Below are positions 52,189 to 63,852 of a stretch of 64,000 nt of DNA, in pieces. A program made the position numbers and the translations under genes. The stretch is from Shinisaurus crocodilurus (Eukaryota > Chordata > Lepidosauria > Squamata > Shinisauridae), in the NCBI GenBank assembly GCA_021292165.1, contig JAHFWL010001321.1:762501-826500 (forward strand), written 5' to 3'. The notes beneath the pieces were generated by a model. That model did not search any database and had not been told where the DNA came from. It worked only from the letters and a program-made list of their open reading frames with translations. Position 1 is the first letter of the stretch; each line of letters opens with the position of its first letter.

Positions 52189-53051
52189 CGGTGCTGCCAG
52201 GCTTGAAAGGCCCTGGCCAAGGTACTTTCCAGGGGTCACCCAGTACATGGTTTGCCTGTTTTTTGTTTAGTTTTCTTTGCCTTTTGCTGGGTGGTAGGGC
52301 AACACTTTTTTCTGCCTCCCTGCCATCATTGCCCTGCCTTTTACATCCATTTTCTGGACATCCTGGGTTCTTTTCTGGGGGTGGGCTTGGGCTCCCCTAC
52401 TGCCTGCCTGCAGGTACTAAAGTACCAAGTACACGCCATTTTCATTTAAAACATTCCCCTCAGACTGAGTGGCAGTGAGTTCAGCCAATCGGTTGCCACC
52501 TTTGGGGGGCACTGAGGCCAATGAAGGAACTTGAGCAGTGGGGTGGGCGAGTGGGCTTGCCCCATTTCTAGTCCAGTGCCCTCATTGGCTGTATAGCACC
52601 AAAGGTAAAGGCTGATTGGCTGAGTTCTTTGTTTTCACTCTGAGACAAATATTTCAAATCAAAATGGTGTGCAACTGCAAGTCTTGGCGGCCAGCACAGG
52701 ACTTTGCTTCCGCCCCCTCAGTTTTTTATTTATATCCTGCCTTTTTTTCTTGCAAGGAACCCAAGGTGTCTTACATAATCCTCCTCTCCATTTTAGCCTT
52801 ACAACAACCCTGTGAGGTAGGTTAGGCTGAGAGTCCGTGACTGGCCCAAAATCACCCAGTGAGCTTCATGGCTGGGTGGGGACTAGAACCCAGATCTCCT
52901 GAGTCCCAGTCCAAAACTCTCACCACTACACCACACCGACTCTCACACTGGTTTGCCGCTGCCAGAGTGCCACTGCCTATCTGGGGTTTGTTTGGGGCCC
53001 TCTGGGCTGCAGGCCCCAGACCTCCACCCTGTGGTCCGTGGCTAGTAGCAC
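52189..53051. mobile_element. probable hAT-like element
   Basis: Termini 'cagcggtgctgcc' and 'agtagcaccactg' are roughly inverted, and the flanks 'cagctaac' and 'ccactaac' agree at six of eight bases. It separates two halves of the L2 fragment. Confidence 0.4.
52722..52948 (-). mobile_element. Sauria-type tRNA SINE, antisense
   Basis: 'tttatatcctgcctttttttcttgcaagg...cctgtgaggtaggttaggctgagagtccgtgactggcc...caaaactctcaccactacaccacac' is complete. Confidence 0.85.
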
Positions 53052-53344
53052 CACTGCCACTAACCCCATGTCTATTGACTCTCTGCCAGCAGGAAAAGAC
53101 ATTTGTATTTAGACAGGCTTTTGGTCCCTAAGCTGACTTGAAAATATGCTTTCATCAGTTTTAACTGGTTGTTTTTATATCATTTACCAGCCCACATGAA
53201 TTGTTTTTTTTTAAATTTGCATTTTTTTGCTGTCTCATTGTTAATTACATTTTATTTCTATATTGCCCAATAGCGAAAGCTCTGGGCAGTTCGCAAAAAT
53301 TAAAACCCAAAATACAACATAATAAAAACATAATACAAAATGTT

Positions 53345-53464
53345 TAGGGTACAATCCTATGCAAGTTTAGACAGAAAGAGGCCTACAACTCCCAGCATGC
53401 CCCAGCTAGCTATGCTTTTTGATAGGACTTTTTTCTGTCTAAACTTGCATAGGATTGCGCCTTT
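53345..53464. repeat. hairpin MITE, GCAATCCTATGCATG type
   Basis: Left 'tagggtacaatcctatgcaagtttagacag' and right 'ctgtctaaacttgcataggattgcgcctt' are inverted. The left arm contains 'cctacaactcccagcatgcccc'. Confidence 0.8.
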
Positions 53465-54432
53465 AATTAATTAATTAATTAATTAATTAATTATATTTCC
53501 CCCCTGCCTTTTTCCTGCAAGGAACCCAAGGCAGCTTACATAATCATCATCATCCTTCTCTCCATTTTATCCTCACAACAACCTTGTGAGGTGGGTTAGG
53601 CTGAGATGTGAAGAAAAGGAGACCCTTCACCACACACATGTAAACAAGTGTAATCCCAGCTGGAGGCTGGGAACCTCATGCAAATGTACATAGTTCCTCT
53701 GATGGCCCTGTGCCGCCTCAGAGTCTCCCATGTATTCGTATGCAAATGTTCCCCAAGCACTCTAGTCATGATCAGGAGTTCACCGCTCTGACACCTAGGA
53801 GCCACCCCTCCCCTTCCTAGCCCAGATGAAGTTCATCCTGATTGGCCAAGGACAACCGGGCTACCGAAAGGAGGGGTGGGGGGGAATCAGGGGTGGGGTG
53901 GGGAATCGATACTGCCAGCCCTGGCTTCTGGTTTTGGTTGTTGTTGTCTGTACGCGAAGAAGCGTGGAGTAGGGCTTTCGCTGAGGTCCTTTTTTGCTGA
54001 GCCCTAAGAAGACCAAATCCCAGGCAAAGAGTAAGTACCTTGGTGTTTATATAGTAAAGGAACTAGTTTTGTTGTTTTGTAGCTCTACTTGTATATACCA
54101 AAGTGTCTTCCCACCATTTATTATAATCAATTTACCTTAAATAAACTTTCCTGGTTCTACCCCACATGGTGTGTGTAGTTCCTCTGTGGTTCAGTGCTAA
54201 ATCCAGTGTAAAGACCAAGGGTAAAGCCCTGAGAGAATCAGTGTCAAGACTGCAGAGCTAAGGCTGGCAGTTTTGCACCTTTGATCTCTCGTCTTGAGTT
54301 AAAGGACCGGTTGGCAGGCCTTCTCAGGCTGAGAGTCAGTGACTGGCCCAAAGTCACCCAGTGAGTTTCATGGCCAAGCAGGGACTAGAACCCGGATCTC
54401 CCGAGTCCCAGTCCAACACTCTAACCGCTACG
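53465..54432 (-). mobile_element. Sauria-type tRNA SINE split by a solo LTR
   Basis: (TTAA)n tail (53465-53495), then 'ctgcctttttcctgcaaggaacccaaggcagc...cttgtgaggtgggttaggctgaga' to 53606, resuming at 'ggctgagagtcagtgactggcccaaag' (54327) through the tRNA head at 54432. Confidence 0.85.
53607..54326 (+). mobile_element. solo LTR inside a SINE
   Basis: Starts TGTGAAGAAAAGG and ends CCTTCTCA (TGTGAAG/CTTCTCA near-inverted). AATAAA is at 54140-54145, and 'ggttcagtgctaaatccagtgt' is shared with the LTR at 1332-2082. The flanking repeat is GGCTGAGA, 8 bp, longer than the 4-6 bp usual for LTR elements. No internal viral sequence. Confidence 0.75.
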
Positions 54433-54832
54433 GGCACAGTCCTATGAAGGTGAGTGTAAGTCATCCAGTGCAGAGCAGGGGGAGCGACTGAGGCAATCTT
54501 CGCCTCCCCGCTCTGCATTTTTGCTAGATGACCATTTTCAGCCATCTAGCGACTGCGTTTTGGAGGGGGAAGGAAGGATGCTGGAGTGGCTTCGGGATAC
54601 CTCAAATCCAGGCCTCTCCAGTCTCCTCTCTCCCTGCCCCCCAAAATGCCCCCTTTCCCCCTCTCCGACTTTGTGTTCCTGACCTTGGAGAACAGCTGGT
54701 GCAGTTCTTTCCACAGCAGCTGCGAGGGGGAGGGGAGGGGGGGTCGGACTGTCTCCGACCTCAGATCTGGGAATCCGAAAAATCCTATGGCCCCTCAGAC
54801 AATGTTTAGGGGCCACAGGATTGCTCTCTAAA
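54433..54832. repeat. miniature DNA element, GCAATCCTATAG type
   Basis: Starts 'gggcacagtcctatgaagg' and ends 'cctatggcccctcagacaatgtttaggggccacaggattgctc', the inverse of the start of the 3228 element. Confidence 0.5.
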
Positions 54833-54839
54833 ACAATTT

Positions 54840-55060
54840 AAAACAGGTAAAAGCAGTTTCAATAAAAGAAAACAACTGACATGATTAAAGGCCCCATCAT
54901 ATGCCTTCAAATGCCTATGAGTAGAAAAATGTCTTAACCTGGTACCAAAAAGATAACAATATCGGTGCCCTCGGAGCAGGGCCTCAGGTGTTGATTGTAG
55001 CATACCGGTGGGTTCATCTCGGGAGAGGCACTCTATCTTTATTGTATTTCATTATATTTT
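54840..55060 (-). mobile_element. L2-like LINE 3' fragment, antisense
   Basis: 'aaaaatgtcttaacctggtaccaaaaagataacaatatcggtgccctcggagcagggcc' resembles the antisense L2 region at 39690-39760. Confidence 0.4.
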
Positions 55061-55393
55061 ATTATATTTGTATTAGTGCTCTTAGCAGCCATGAGCACCA
55101 CTTGATGGAAAGGTGGGAAACAAATAGAACAAATATACACATAATAACGTTATTTCTAGTTTGATGATGGCATCATCTGGAATTCTGTGTAAGAAGCAAA
55201 TGTGCATAAGAGGGCAATTCAAGAGAAAAGAGCTAGCGTGGCAGCAATCGTAGTCACGCTATAGTGTGACAGAATGTTGGGAGGGTGGGCCAGAATATGG
55301 CCCACTGGCTTTCCAGATATCTAAACTTGAATTAGTTCTTTCCAAATTTGAAATATGCTTAGCATTTATTATACATGTCCTTGCAAAGAGTGA

Positions 55394-56696
<1,303 letters not shown>

Positions 56697-56782
56697 GTGT
56701 TGATGGTTTCGAAATGTGCTGCCCATCAAAGAACGTACGACCAATCAAAGAGGGCCCTACATTGATGTCCTTTGGAACATAG

Positions 56783-57220
56783 GAAGCTGCCTCACACCAC
56801 ATCAGACCATTGGTCAATCTCACTCAGGGTGGGCAACCTTTTTTTTCTGTTGAGGGCCTCATTCCCTTGTGGGCAATGTGTGTGTGTGTGTGTGTGTGTG
56901 TGTGTCTCAGCAGTGGGCAGGGCCAAAGCCAATGGTGTGTGGGTTGCCCCATTTCTGTTCCTCTTTCCGCCACCCTCTTTTCTCTCTCCTTCTGCCACCC
57001 CTTTTGCCTCTCTCCTCCTTCCTTCCCACCCAGCGGGCTGCCACGGAAGGGTCAGATGGCTCTTGCCAGACATCTGAACTGTTTATTTCCAGAGGACTGT
57101 TGAAATTAGGTTGAGGGCCGCATGAAATTAGGTGAAGGGCCACATGCAGTCCTAGGGCTTTAGCGTACTCACCCCACCCCAGATCTAGCTCAGTATTCTC
57201 TATTCAGACTGATAGCAACT
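56783..57220 (-). mobile_element. second-family tRNA SINE, split by hAT-like element
   Basis: Antisense SINE words 'cataggaagctgcctcacaccacatcagaccattggtc' stop at about 56818 and 'gatctagctcagtattctctattcagactgatagc' resumes at 57182. Confidence 0.6.
56822..57178. repeat. hAT-like element with GT microsatellite
   Basis: 'ctcagggtgggcaacctttt' at the left and 'gtactcaccccacccc' at the right are hAT-like ends. It includes a (GT)n run at 56877-56905 and 'gaagggccacatgcagtcctaggg'. Confidence 0.45.
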
Positions 57221-58110
57221 GGGTTCAGACAACATGATAACCCACACTCAAGGGTTGAGTATGGGTTGAGTGTAGGTTAGGGATATGCTGACGCTGGGAA
57301 TTCTGGCTCATTTGAGCTCAATGGACTTCCTGCCCACTTCTGATCCGATGATCAGAAGCAGGCCAAGTCAGGGTTTTTTCCAAAAAAAGGTTTGCACATT
57401 TTTTTAAACAGTAAGGAAATTTGCACAATTTGCATCAATTTATGCAATTTGCACAAATTAATGCACATTGCACAAATTGTGGTATTTTGCCCAAATCGGC
57501 CCAGCGTGCTTTGCATAAAATCAGATTATTTGTGCAAATCATGTGACGACCATGTGCCTTTCTAGTGCCGATTTGCGCAAATTGGCCGATTTAATGCAAA
57601 GCGTGCTAGATCCACATGCTTTTAGGGTACAAATTTGTGTGAATTGTGTGCATTTATGCAAACTTCCTTAGTGTTTTGGGATTTTTGGTTTGTCTTTTAA
57701 ATGCACAAATCACAACCCATCTAAGAGATGGAAGTCTTCAAGCTGGCTCGACTTGCATCACCTTGAGTCATCGCCAGTGGAGGACTGGTGAACTGGAATC
57801 CAGGGGGCCAAATCATGAAAATCCATTGGATTTTCAGCCCCCTATCGGATTCCTCACACATCCCTAGTTTGGGTTGTTGAAACGTGGGTTATCATGTTGT
57901 CTGAACCCAGCTGCGCTAACAAGCCATGGCTTGTTAACCACAAACCCATGGTTTGTGGTTGGGCTGTGTGAACTGTGGGTTGTTCACCATGGTTTGTTAT
58001 CTCGGCTGGGTTCAGACAACATGATAACCCACATTTGAACAACAACCCATAGTTCAACAACAATCCACATACTCAACCCTTGAAGGTGGGTTATCGTGTT
58101 GTCTGAACCC
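57217..58110. mobile_element. palindromic miniature element (CTGGGTTCAGACAA family), split by hAT
   Basis: Ends 'ctgggttcagacaacatgataaccc' (57219) and 'gggttatcgtgttgtctgaacccag' (58110) are inverted. An inner inverted pair lies at about 57884-58032, and the centre is 'ctgcgctaacaagccatgg'. Second copy of the 36246 family. Confidence 0.8.
57278..57866. mobile_element. hAT element with TAGGGAT termini
   Basis: Starts TAGGGATATG and ends CACACATCCCTA. The flanks GTGTAGGT and GTTTGGGT each differ by one base from a common GTGTGGGT, fitting an old 8-bp duplication. The AT-rich interior repeats 'tttgcacaaat'-like words and 'atttgcat'. No coding remains are seen. Confidence 0.7.
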
Positions 58111-58139
58111 AGTCAGCGTCTCTGCTGGGTTTCAGCAGG

Positions 58140-58690
58140 GTGACCACTTGTGAACTGACAAAAAGAGGACAAACGAGGACACTGATGTGCATCTAATTTA
58201 CATATGCTAATTTGTATGTATAGATGCCAATTTAGAAATGATTATTATAGTTTAAATACACATATATTGTATTTATTTATTTATTTACTGCATTTTTACC
58301 CCGCTCTTCAGCCAAAAAAGGCTCCTAGAGTGGCTTACAAAGATTAATAATAGACAGTCCATGCCCTCAGGTTTACAATCTAAAAAACATGACACAAAAG
58401 GAAAAGGGATTGGGAGGGAGGAGGAAGAAAGCAAAACTCAGGCAACAGTTCTTAGTTACCGGTACATAGTGCATCTTAGTGTATAGTGCATCTCACCAAA
58501 GTGTAGAAGATCGTGGCCAGGTGACCTATCGGCCTGCCTGTTCAGCCGACTGTCCTGGTGCTAACTAGTGACAGGCAACTATTCTTATGGCTATCTTTAA
58601 ACTGGAATTGGACAGGGCAGCCCTTCAAAGAGAGGGCACCTTCAAATAGGGGACTGTCTTGTGTAAAAAAGGACACATGGCTACCCTAGA
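58140..58690. other. repeat-derived, no gene
   Basis: A (TTTA)n run at 58270-58290 leads into 'ctgcatttttaccccgctcttcagccaaaaaaggctcctagagtggcttac', an antisense LINE-type 3' end. 'caggtttacaatctaaaaaacatgacacaaaagg' recurs at 63510-63545. Confidence 0.45.
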
Positions 58691-58869
58691 TTTTGGGCAG
58701 GGGCATTCGAGGCTGGTGGCTCCAATGTCTGTGGGGCAGTGTATCCACTCTGGGCTTCAGCCAGAACATTAAAGGAAGTGGGGGTAGGGTTCAGCACCAT
58801 GGATTGTGCCTTAAAAGTCAGACTAAAACCCGGAGTGGATACACTGCCCCACTGACATTAGAGCCACCA

Positions 58870-58960
58870 GCCTCCACTGGCAGGGGCCTTTCCCAGCCCT
58901 GCCTAGAGATGCCAGGGATTGAACCTGGCCCTGCATGCAAAGCCCGCTTCTTTGCTTCAG
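58870..58960 (-). mobile_element. second-family tRNA SINE fragment, antisense
   Basis: 'gcctttcccagccctgcctagagatgccagggattgaacctggccctgcatgcaaagc' is the tRNA-head half. Confidence 0.65.
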
Positions 58961-59019
58961 GGCTTCCCTGGTGGGACATCAGCCTAGCTGCTTCTGCAGG
59001 CAGAATGCTAGACTAGACG

Positions 59020-59215
59020 GACTTTGGATTCTGATATCCAGTAAGTACAGAACCAATTCCCCTAGCAGGGTGTCAGGCTCTCCCCGGCTGGAGGTCTTCA
59101 AGCAGAGGCTGGGCAGCCATCTGTCGGGGATACACTAGCTCTGGATTTCCTTCATCAAGCAGGGGTTAGACTAGATGACCTCCAAGGACACCTCTGACTC
59201 TATATGCGCTTAATC
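59020..59215 (+). mobile_element. CR1-like LINE 3' end
   Basis: 'ggctctccccggctggaggtcttcaagcagaggctgggcagccatctgtcggggatacac...gcaggggttagactagatgacc' is a diverged CR1 3' region. Confidence 0.65.
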
Positions 59216-59257
59216 TGTGCTAGGAGGGTGTTTGGGAAGGCTTGCTCTTAGGTAAAA

Positions 59258-59335
59258 TTTCAATCCTACACATATCTACTCAGTCGAAAGTCCCACTGAG
59301 TCCAATGGAGGCTTACTTCCAGGTAAGTGTGTACA
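59258..59335. repeat. AGTAAGCCCC-type palindromic element
   Basis: 'caatcctacacatatctactcag...agtcccactgagtccaatggaggcttacttccaggtaagtgtgtac'. Confidence 0.45.
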
Positions 59336-59339
59336 ACAG

Positions 59340-59600
59340 GGGTGCAGAGCCTTAGACCTGGGCCCCGAATCCAGCCCCTTCCTCCGCCCCGTCCACTTTT
59401 CCTCAATTGCCAATCATTTGGTGCTTTCCTGTCTTCTGTGCAGATTCCCCCCGCCCCGCATTCTAAAAGGTTGAACTTCCTCTCCTAAGGCTTAGTTACA
59501 GTCAGCTAAAATATGCTGGTATTTTGGCCCCCGCCCTTTGTGCCTTCAGCCCCGCCCACTAAATTTGGTCCTCGGGCTGAAAGAGGTTCCCCAGCCTTGT
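59340..59600 (-). repeat. hAT MITE (CAGGGGTG family), antisense
   Basis: Antisense words 'tcatttggtgctttcctg...cattctaaaaggttgaacttcctctcctaaggcttagttac...tttggtcctcgggctgaaagaggttccccag'. Confidence 0.7.
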
Positions 59601-60424
59601 ATTAAATAATGGAGGTAGAAATACTTACTATCACTCTTCCGGCTGTGCCTGCACAAGCTATCTGTCACTCTTTTCAATAACTTATCAATCCTTATTAGCC
59701 ATCACTGAGCAATGGAACTCCCATATACAGGAGCAGTATATCATTGAGTATCAGAGGCAGAGAGCACAGAGACAGCAGGGGAAGCCCCTCGGCTTCACGC
59801 CCTGCCACTGGTGAGTTTCCCACAGTGCATCTGGCTGAGCACTGCTGGAGACAGGAAGGATGCTGGACTACATGGAGCCACCATTCCTTTTTACACGCTG
59901 TGAAGCCATCTCTTCTTTCACTGTTTTAAACATTGTATTCTATGTTTTAGTAATAAAAGGTATACAAAAATATAGCAAACGCTTCTTGTTGCCTGTTACT
60001 TTTTGTGACAACCAATTGCCTTTCTTTTTGTCAAACGGGACCTGCATCATTGCGGTATGGAGTGATCCTTTCATGGTGTCAGCCAGCAAGCTAACCATAC
60101 CTTTTCCTAGGAGACTATTCTGTTCCCTCTCCTTTGGTTTTCCAGGTCCCCGCCCCCATCCCAGAGACACTCCATATTCTTTGGCCACTGAATATGTTCA
60201 TTGGTCTATTTTGGGTGCCCCCTCAGTTTTTTCCCCCTGGGACACCCCCCACCCCATACTTCTGCAAACCCTGGTATCCCCCCCTCAAGCCTGCTGATAT
60301 CTTCCTCTCGTGTGTGGACTGTGGATGATGCCGTTTTGGCTAAATAAGGACCAGCACTTGGAGAATGAGTTCACTGTCTGTAAATACATCATCGGGTAAC
60401 AAAAAAGACCACTGAAACTATGTA
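59601..60424. other. no gene recognised
   Basis: A 145-codon frame at 59860-60297 has no family pattern. No support for a gene. Confidence 0.45.
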
Positions 60425-60720
60425 ACGGGTTGGGAACCTCAGGCAGCAGAGCAAAACCACCCCTTCTGGGGTCACAATCTGGGCCCGCTGGGGGGTTCCC
60501 AAGATGGCCACACACCCTTCCCCTGGCCAGGCCCCTTCCCCACTCCAAACCGCCAGTTGTTCCATGGCTTTCCAGTTTTTGCACCATCCCCCCCCCCACA
60601 CACACACACACACTCTGCAAGGTTGAAATGCCTCTCCTTAGACTTAGTTACTGGCAGTAAGAGCTTTAAGCTAAAATATGCTGGTAGTTTTGGGAATTTT
60701 AGCCCCACCGCAGAGCCACT
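60425..60720 (-). repeat. hAT MITE (CAGGGGTG family), antisense, with CA repeat
   Basis: 'ctgcaaggttgaaatgcctctccttagacttagttactggcagtaagagctttaagctaaaatatgctggtag' matches the antisense family core. A (CA)n run lies at 60597-60613. Confidence 0.65.
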
Positions 60721-61700
60721 TGGCAAGTGCAGCAAAATCACCTTGCCGCTGTTGCCAAGCGGCTACCAGGCAAGCGCCACTGCCACCCACCCAAGCAGCA
60801 CCTGGGGGCAGCTGACAGAGGCTTCCCACCTCCCTGCCGCGAGCCCTTTAAAAAAGGTTTACTTTGCTGCTCTTGCCATGAGGCTCACGGTTTTTGTGCA
60901 AAGTATAAAAATTAAAACCATTAATTTTCACACGCACAGCTTTGTGCACCATTTTTTTTTTAATGGTGGGCAACCATGGGCAGCCCCTCCGAGATACCGC
61001 TGGGGCACCTTGGAGTGACTGCTCATAGCTGCAAAAGCAGGGATAATGAAAGGCTGCTTCACAGCCACCTTTTACAATCTCAAGGGGAAATTTTTTTTTT
61101 TTTAAAGGGAAACCCAAGCCACAGCAAGCCAAAAATGGCTCATGGTCACAGTGGGGAGGGGGGGGGAAACCTTGGTGCTCCTGTGGTGTCCCCTAGAATA
61201 CCTGCAGGAGTACTGAGGGGAGAGGGAGGGGGCACACTACCCACGATATGCCCGATCATCTGTCGGGTGCATCAAGGCAGGGTAGTGTGGCTTATGTTGT
61301 GTGAACCTGCCCATTCAGTCTGCTGCAGTCTCCCATCTTGAGAATGGAGGAGCTTCCTGATTGTAGTTTTTTTAGTGCACCATGGTCCTGCCTCTTTTCT
61401 TCCTTTTTTTAATGGTGGGGGTCTTTTTTCCAGATTACAACATCTTCCACTCACACCCTCCCTTGCTTTCCCACCGCTACTTCTGTCTTTTCTCTTGCCG
61501 TCAAGGAGAAAAACACAAAATCGCTGCACAATGCCTTTCAATTGGTAGCACTGGGAGCCCTCCATCTGGAATCACCCTGGGTCTAAGATGCAGACCCCAT
61601 GGCCAAAGTATCAGGCCATCTTTTTCTTCTTTTTTTGTTCCACCCCACCCTCTGCTTTTTATTTCATCCAACCTGAAGAAGCCAAAAGCTTGCACACTGT
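60721..61700. other. no gene; unclassified repeat
   Basis: Around 61430-61570 the sequence matches the repeat at 23270-23640. Other parts, including 'aatttttttttttttaaaggg' near 61088, are unassigned. No conserved frame. Confidence 0.4.
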
Positions 61701-61729
61701 TCTGTGACATTTTGGTTGGTCCTAATCAA

Positions 61730-62259
61730 CAACAACAACTTTATTGTATCATAGCAATTTGCCATTATACACGATCAGAACTTAGTTAATAGATCTTCAG
61801 AAATTAAATAATTTCCCATATAACATTAAGTTTTTACAGTATACTTTTGTAAAACATTTACCGTACAAGGAATTTGGATGTTCTATAGGATATATACTTG
61901 TCAACATTAGACAACAGGAAACATACCTTTGCAAATGATGACCTTCCCTTCAATGGTTTTATCAATGGAGAAATATATTTAATTCTAAGATCATTATAAA
62001 TTGAACACTGTAAGAGTATGTGAGTTATATCTTCAAATGATACCGAATTGCAATCACATACTCTATCTTTCTTAGGAATCCCTTTAAGACGGCCCAACCA
62101 ATCAGCCAAAGGAAAAACATTTAATCTTGCCCGAATAAAGGCTACCCTTATTTTAATGTTTGGCAAGTCTACCAAATATTTTGGGAGGGATAAATATGAT
62201 GGAATAAAAGAGGCATAAAAAGTGTTTGATTGACAGACCATAATCCCAGCAATCTGGGA
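61730..62259 (-). mobile_element. LINE 3' fragment with 16-bp target duplication
   Basis: Flanked by exact GGTTGGTCCTAATCAA (61714-61729 and 62260-62275). The minus strand ends in a (TTG)n tail (61730-61741). A 127-codon minus-strand frame (62241-61858) has 'PLADWLGRLKGIPKKDRVCDC' and 'EDITHILLQC', a C-terminal LINE Cys/His pattern. It is not CR1, L2 or the RTE-like element here; R4/Dong-like or another clade is possible. Confidence 0.75.
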
Positions 62260-62344
62260 GGTTGGTCCTAATCAAAGTATTGCCTGAAATTCTGGAGTCA
62301 CAAATGCTGGCAGTCCTACGGAGAACTCAGGCAGCAAGTTCCCG

Positions 62345-62826
62345 CAGGTGCCGGGCCTACGCTACCGCTAGGCAAACTAGGCGGCTGCCTAGGGCGCGTG
62401 GCTGAAGAGGGCACAGAAACACTGCGCTCCTTCCGGCCGACTCTTCCTCGCCGCCAGCGCACTCCTGCCCCGCCTGGCTGCCTCGCCAACAAAGGCACCA
62501 CCAGGTCAGTGCAGGGGGGATTGCGGGCGCCGGGCAGGCTAGGGGTCACGCTCGGCTTTCCTCGGCGCCTGGAGCTAGGCTGGGTCAGGAGCGCGCGTGG
62601 CGGCGGCGACCGGTCCGAAGATGCTGCGCGGTGGGCGAGGCCGGCTTGGCAGTGGGGAAAGTGGCTGCTGGAGGCGGCTGGCGGCCGGCTGGCCGGGGTG
62701 TGTGTGTGTGCGCTGGGCAAGTAGGCATTTTCTGGCTGCTTTGCTCCGGAGGCCCCCCCCCCGGCATGAGGGGGGGCGCTAAATATAACTTTGCCTAGGG
62801 CGCCGAACTGCCCTGCACCGGTCCTG
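62345..62826. repeat. GC-rich miniature element (GCCTAGGGCGC ends)
   Basis: 'cgctaggcaaactaggcggctgcctagggcgcg' at the left and 'ttgcctagggcgccgaactgccctgcaccggtcctg' at the right share inverted words. The interior is CpG-rich and its overlapping frames reflect base composition. Confidence 0.45.
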
Positions 62827-62829
62827 CGC

Positions 62830-63850
62830 AGGTGGGCACCCAGTGAGAGAAAAGGAAGAAGACTCCGAAGTCAGGACACCACCACAGAAAAGGCTGTCTC
62901 CTTGGTCCTTCCTTAAAGAAGCCTTCTGCAAATCCCTCACCCTCTGTGGGACCCTCTGGTCTGGTCTGTGTTGAGTCCCTTTCTGGAAGCTCTTTCCTCA
63001 GCCTGTGCCCTTACCTTCTGTACTATTCTTCCTGCACCAACTCTTCTTTATAGTTCCACGTAACAATACAAGGGGACTGGTGCCCAAAGGCTCTGCTGGC
63101 CACTTAAAAGATTTGGGGCTCAATCTTTCCATCTGTATGAATGGAAAAGGTATTTCCCTTAAGCTTAATTGCCATGCTGGGGTGTGTGGAATTTTGTGGG
63201 GTCATAGTCCACAGGGAACGGCGGGTAACTCTTCCCTCCCCCATTGTGATCCCCTGGAAATCCCCCCCCCAAAACACACACACATGGAAGCTAAGTTTAA
63301 GAAAATTCTCCCATTAGCACCAATGGAAAGATATTTTCTAAGTTTAATTACCATGCAGGGGTGGGTTGGGGAGGTTGGAGTGGCATTGCAGCATGTGGAA
63401 AGGTGGGGGATAAACCCTTCCCTCCCCAGCTGCAATCCCCCTGGAATATTGCCCCCTGCATGGCAATTAAGCTTACAAATAATCAGTAAAAGAAGGCACT
63501 CCCTGACCACAGGCTTACAATCCAAAAAGACACAACACGCAAGGAAAAAGGAATAGGGAGGGATGAGGAAAAAGTTATGGCTAAAATCCTAGGGTTTGCA
63601 AGAGAGAATGTTGCGGCACAAACTAGGTATGGTTGGCTCCGATACCCGTGACCCCCTTCGGCTCTGCCTCTGCTGACCTACTGTCCGCCTCACCAGTAAG
63701 ATTGTCCACATGCTGCCACTGAGTTGTACAAAGTAGTCGGCTGTCAATATTGCAGTTGTGGGGGGGGGGGTGTCAGGCTGAGGCTGAGCATGGTTTTACA
63801 ACAGCCTTGCAGTGTAGTCCAATTTTATACTCTAATTTTATACTCTATAC
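62830..63850. other. no gene; local 180-bp duplication
   Basis: Segments at about 63142-63265 and 63322-63450 share 'aatggaaa...atttcccttaagcttaattgccatgc', a GGTG-rich stretch and 'cttccctcccc...tgtgatcccctgga'. The rest is unassigned, with a G-run at 63761-63770. Confidence 0.4.
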
Positions 63851-63852
63851 TC

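Larger units (their letters stand above)
51965..53300 (+). mobile_element. L2-like LINE 3' fragment split by a hAT-like element
   Basis: 'ctagaaagggccttctctgtgactgctcccaggcactggaactcc' (52119-52163) encodes the L2 'RAFSVTAPRHWNS' pattern. 'aaaagacatttgtatttagacaggcttttgg' resumes at 53094, leading to the 3' end 'tattgcccaatagcgaaagctctgggcag'. Confidence 0.6.

Noticed and set aside
62316..62724. Overlapping Pro/Arg-rich frames near 62500
   Set aside because: They lie in a GC-rich miniature element and are open on both strands through composition.
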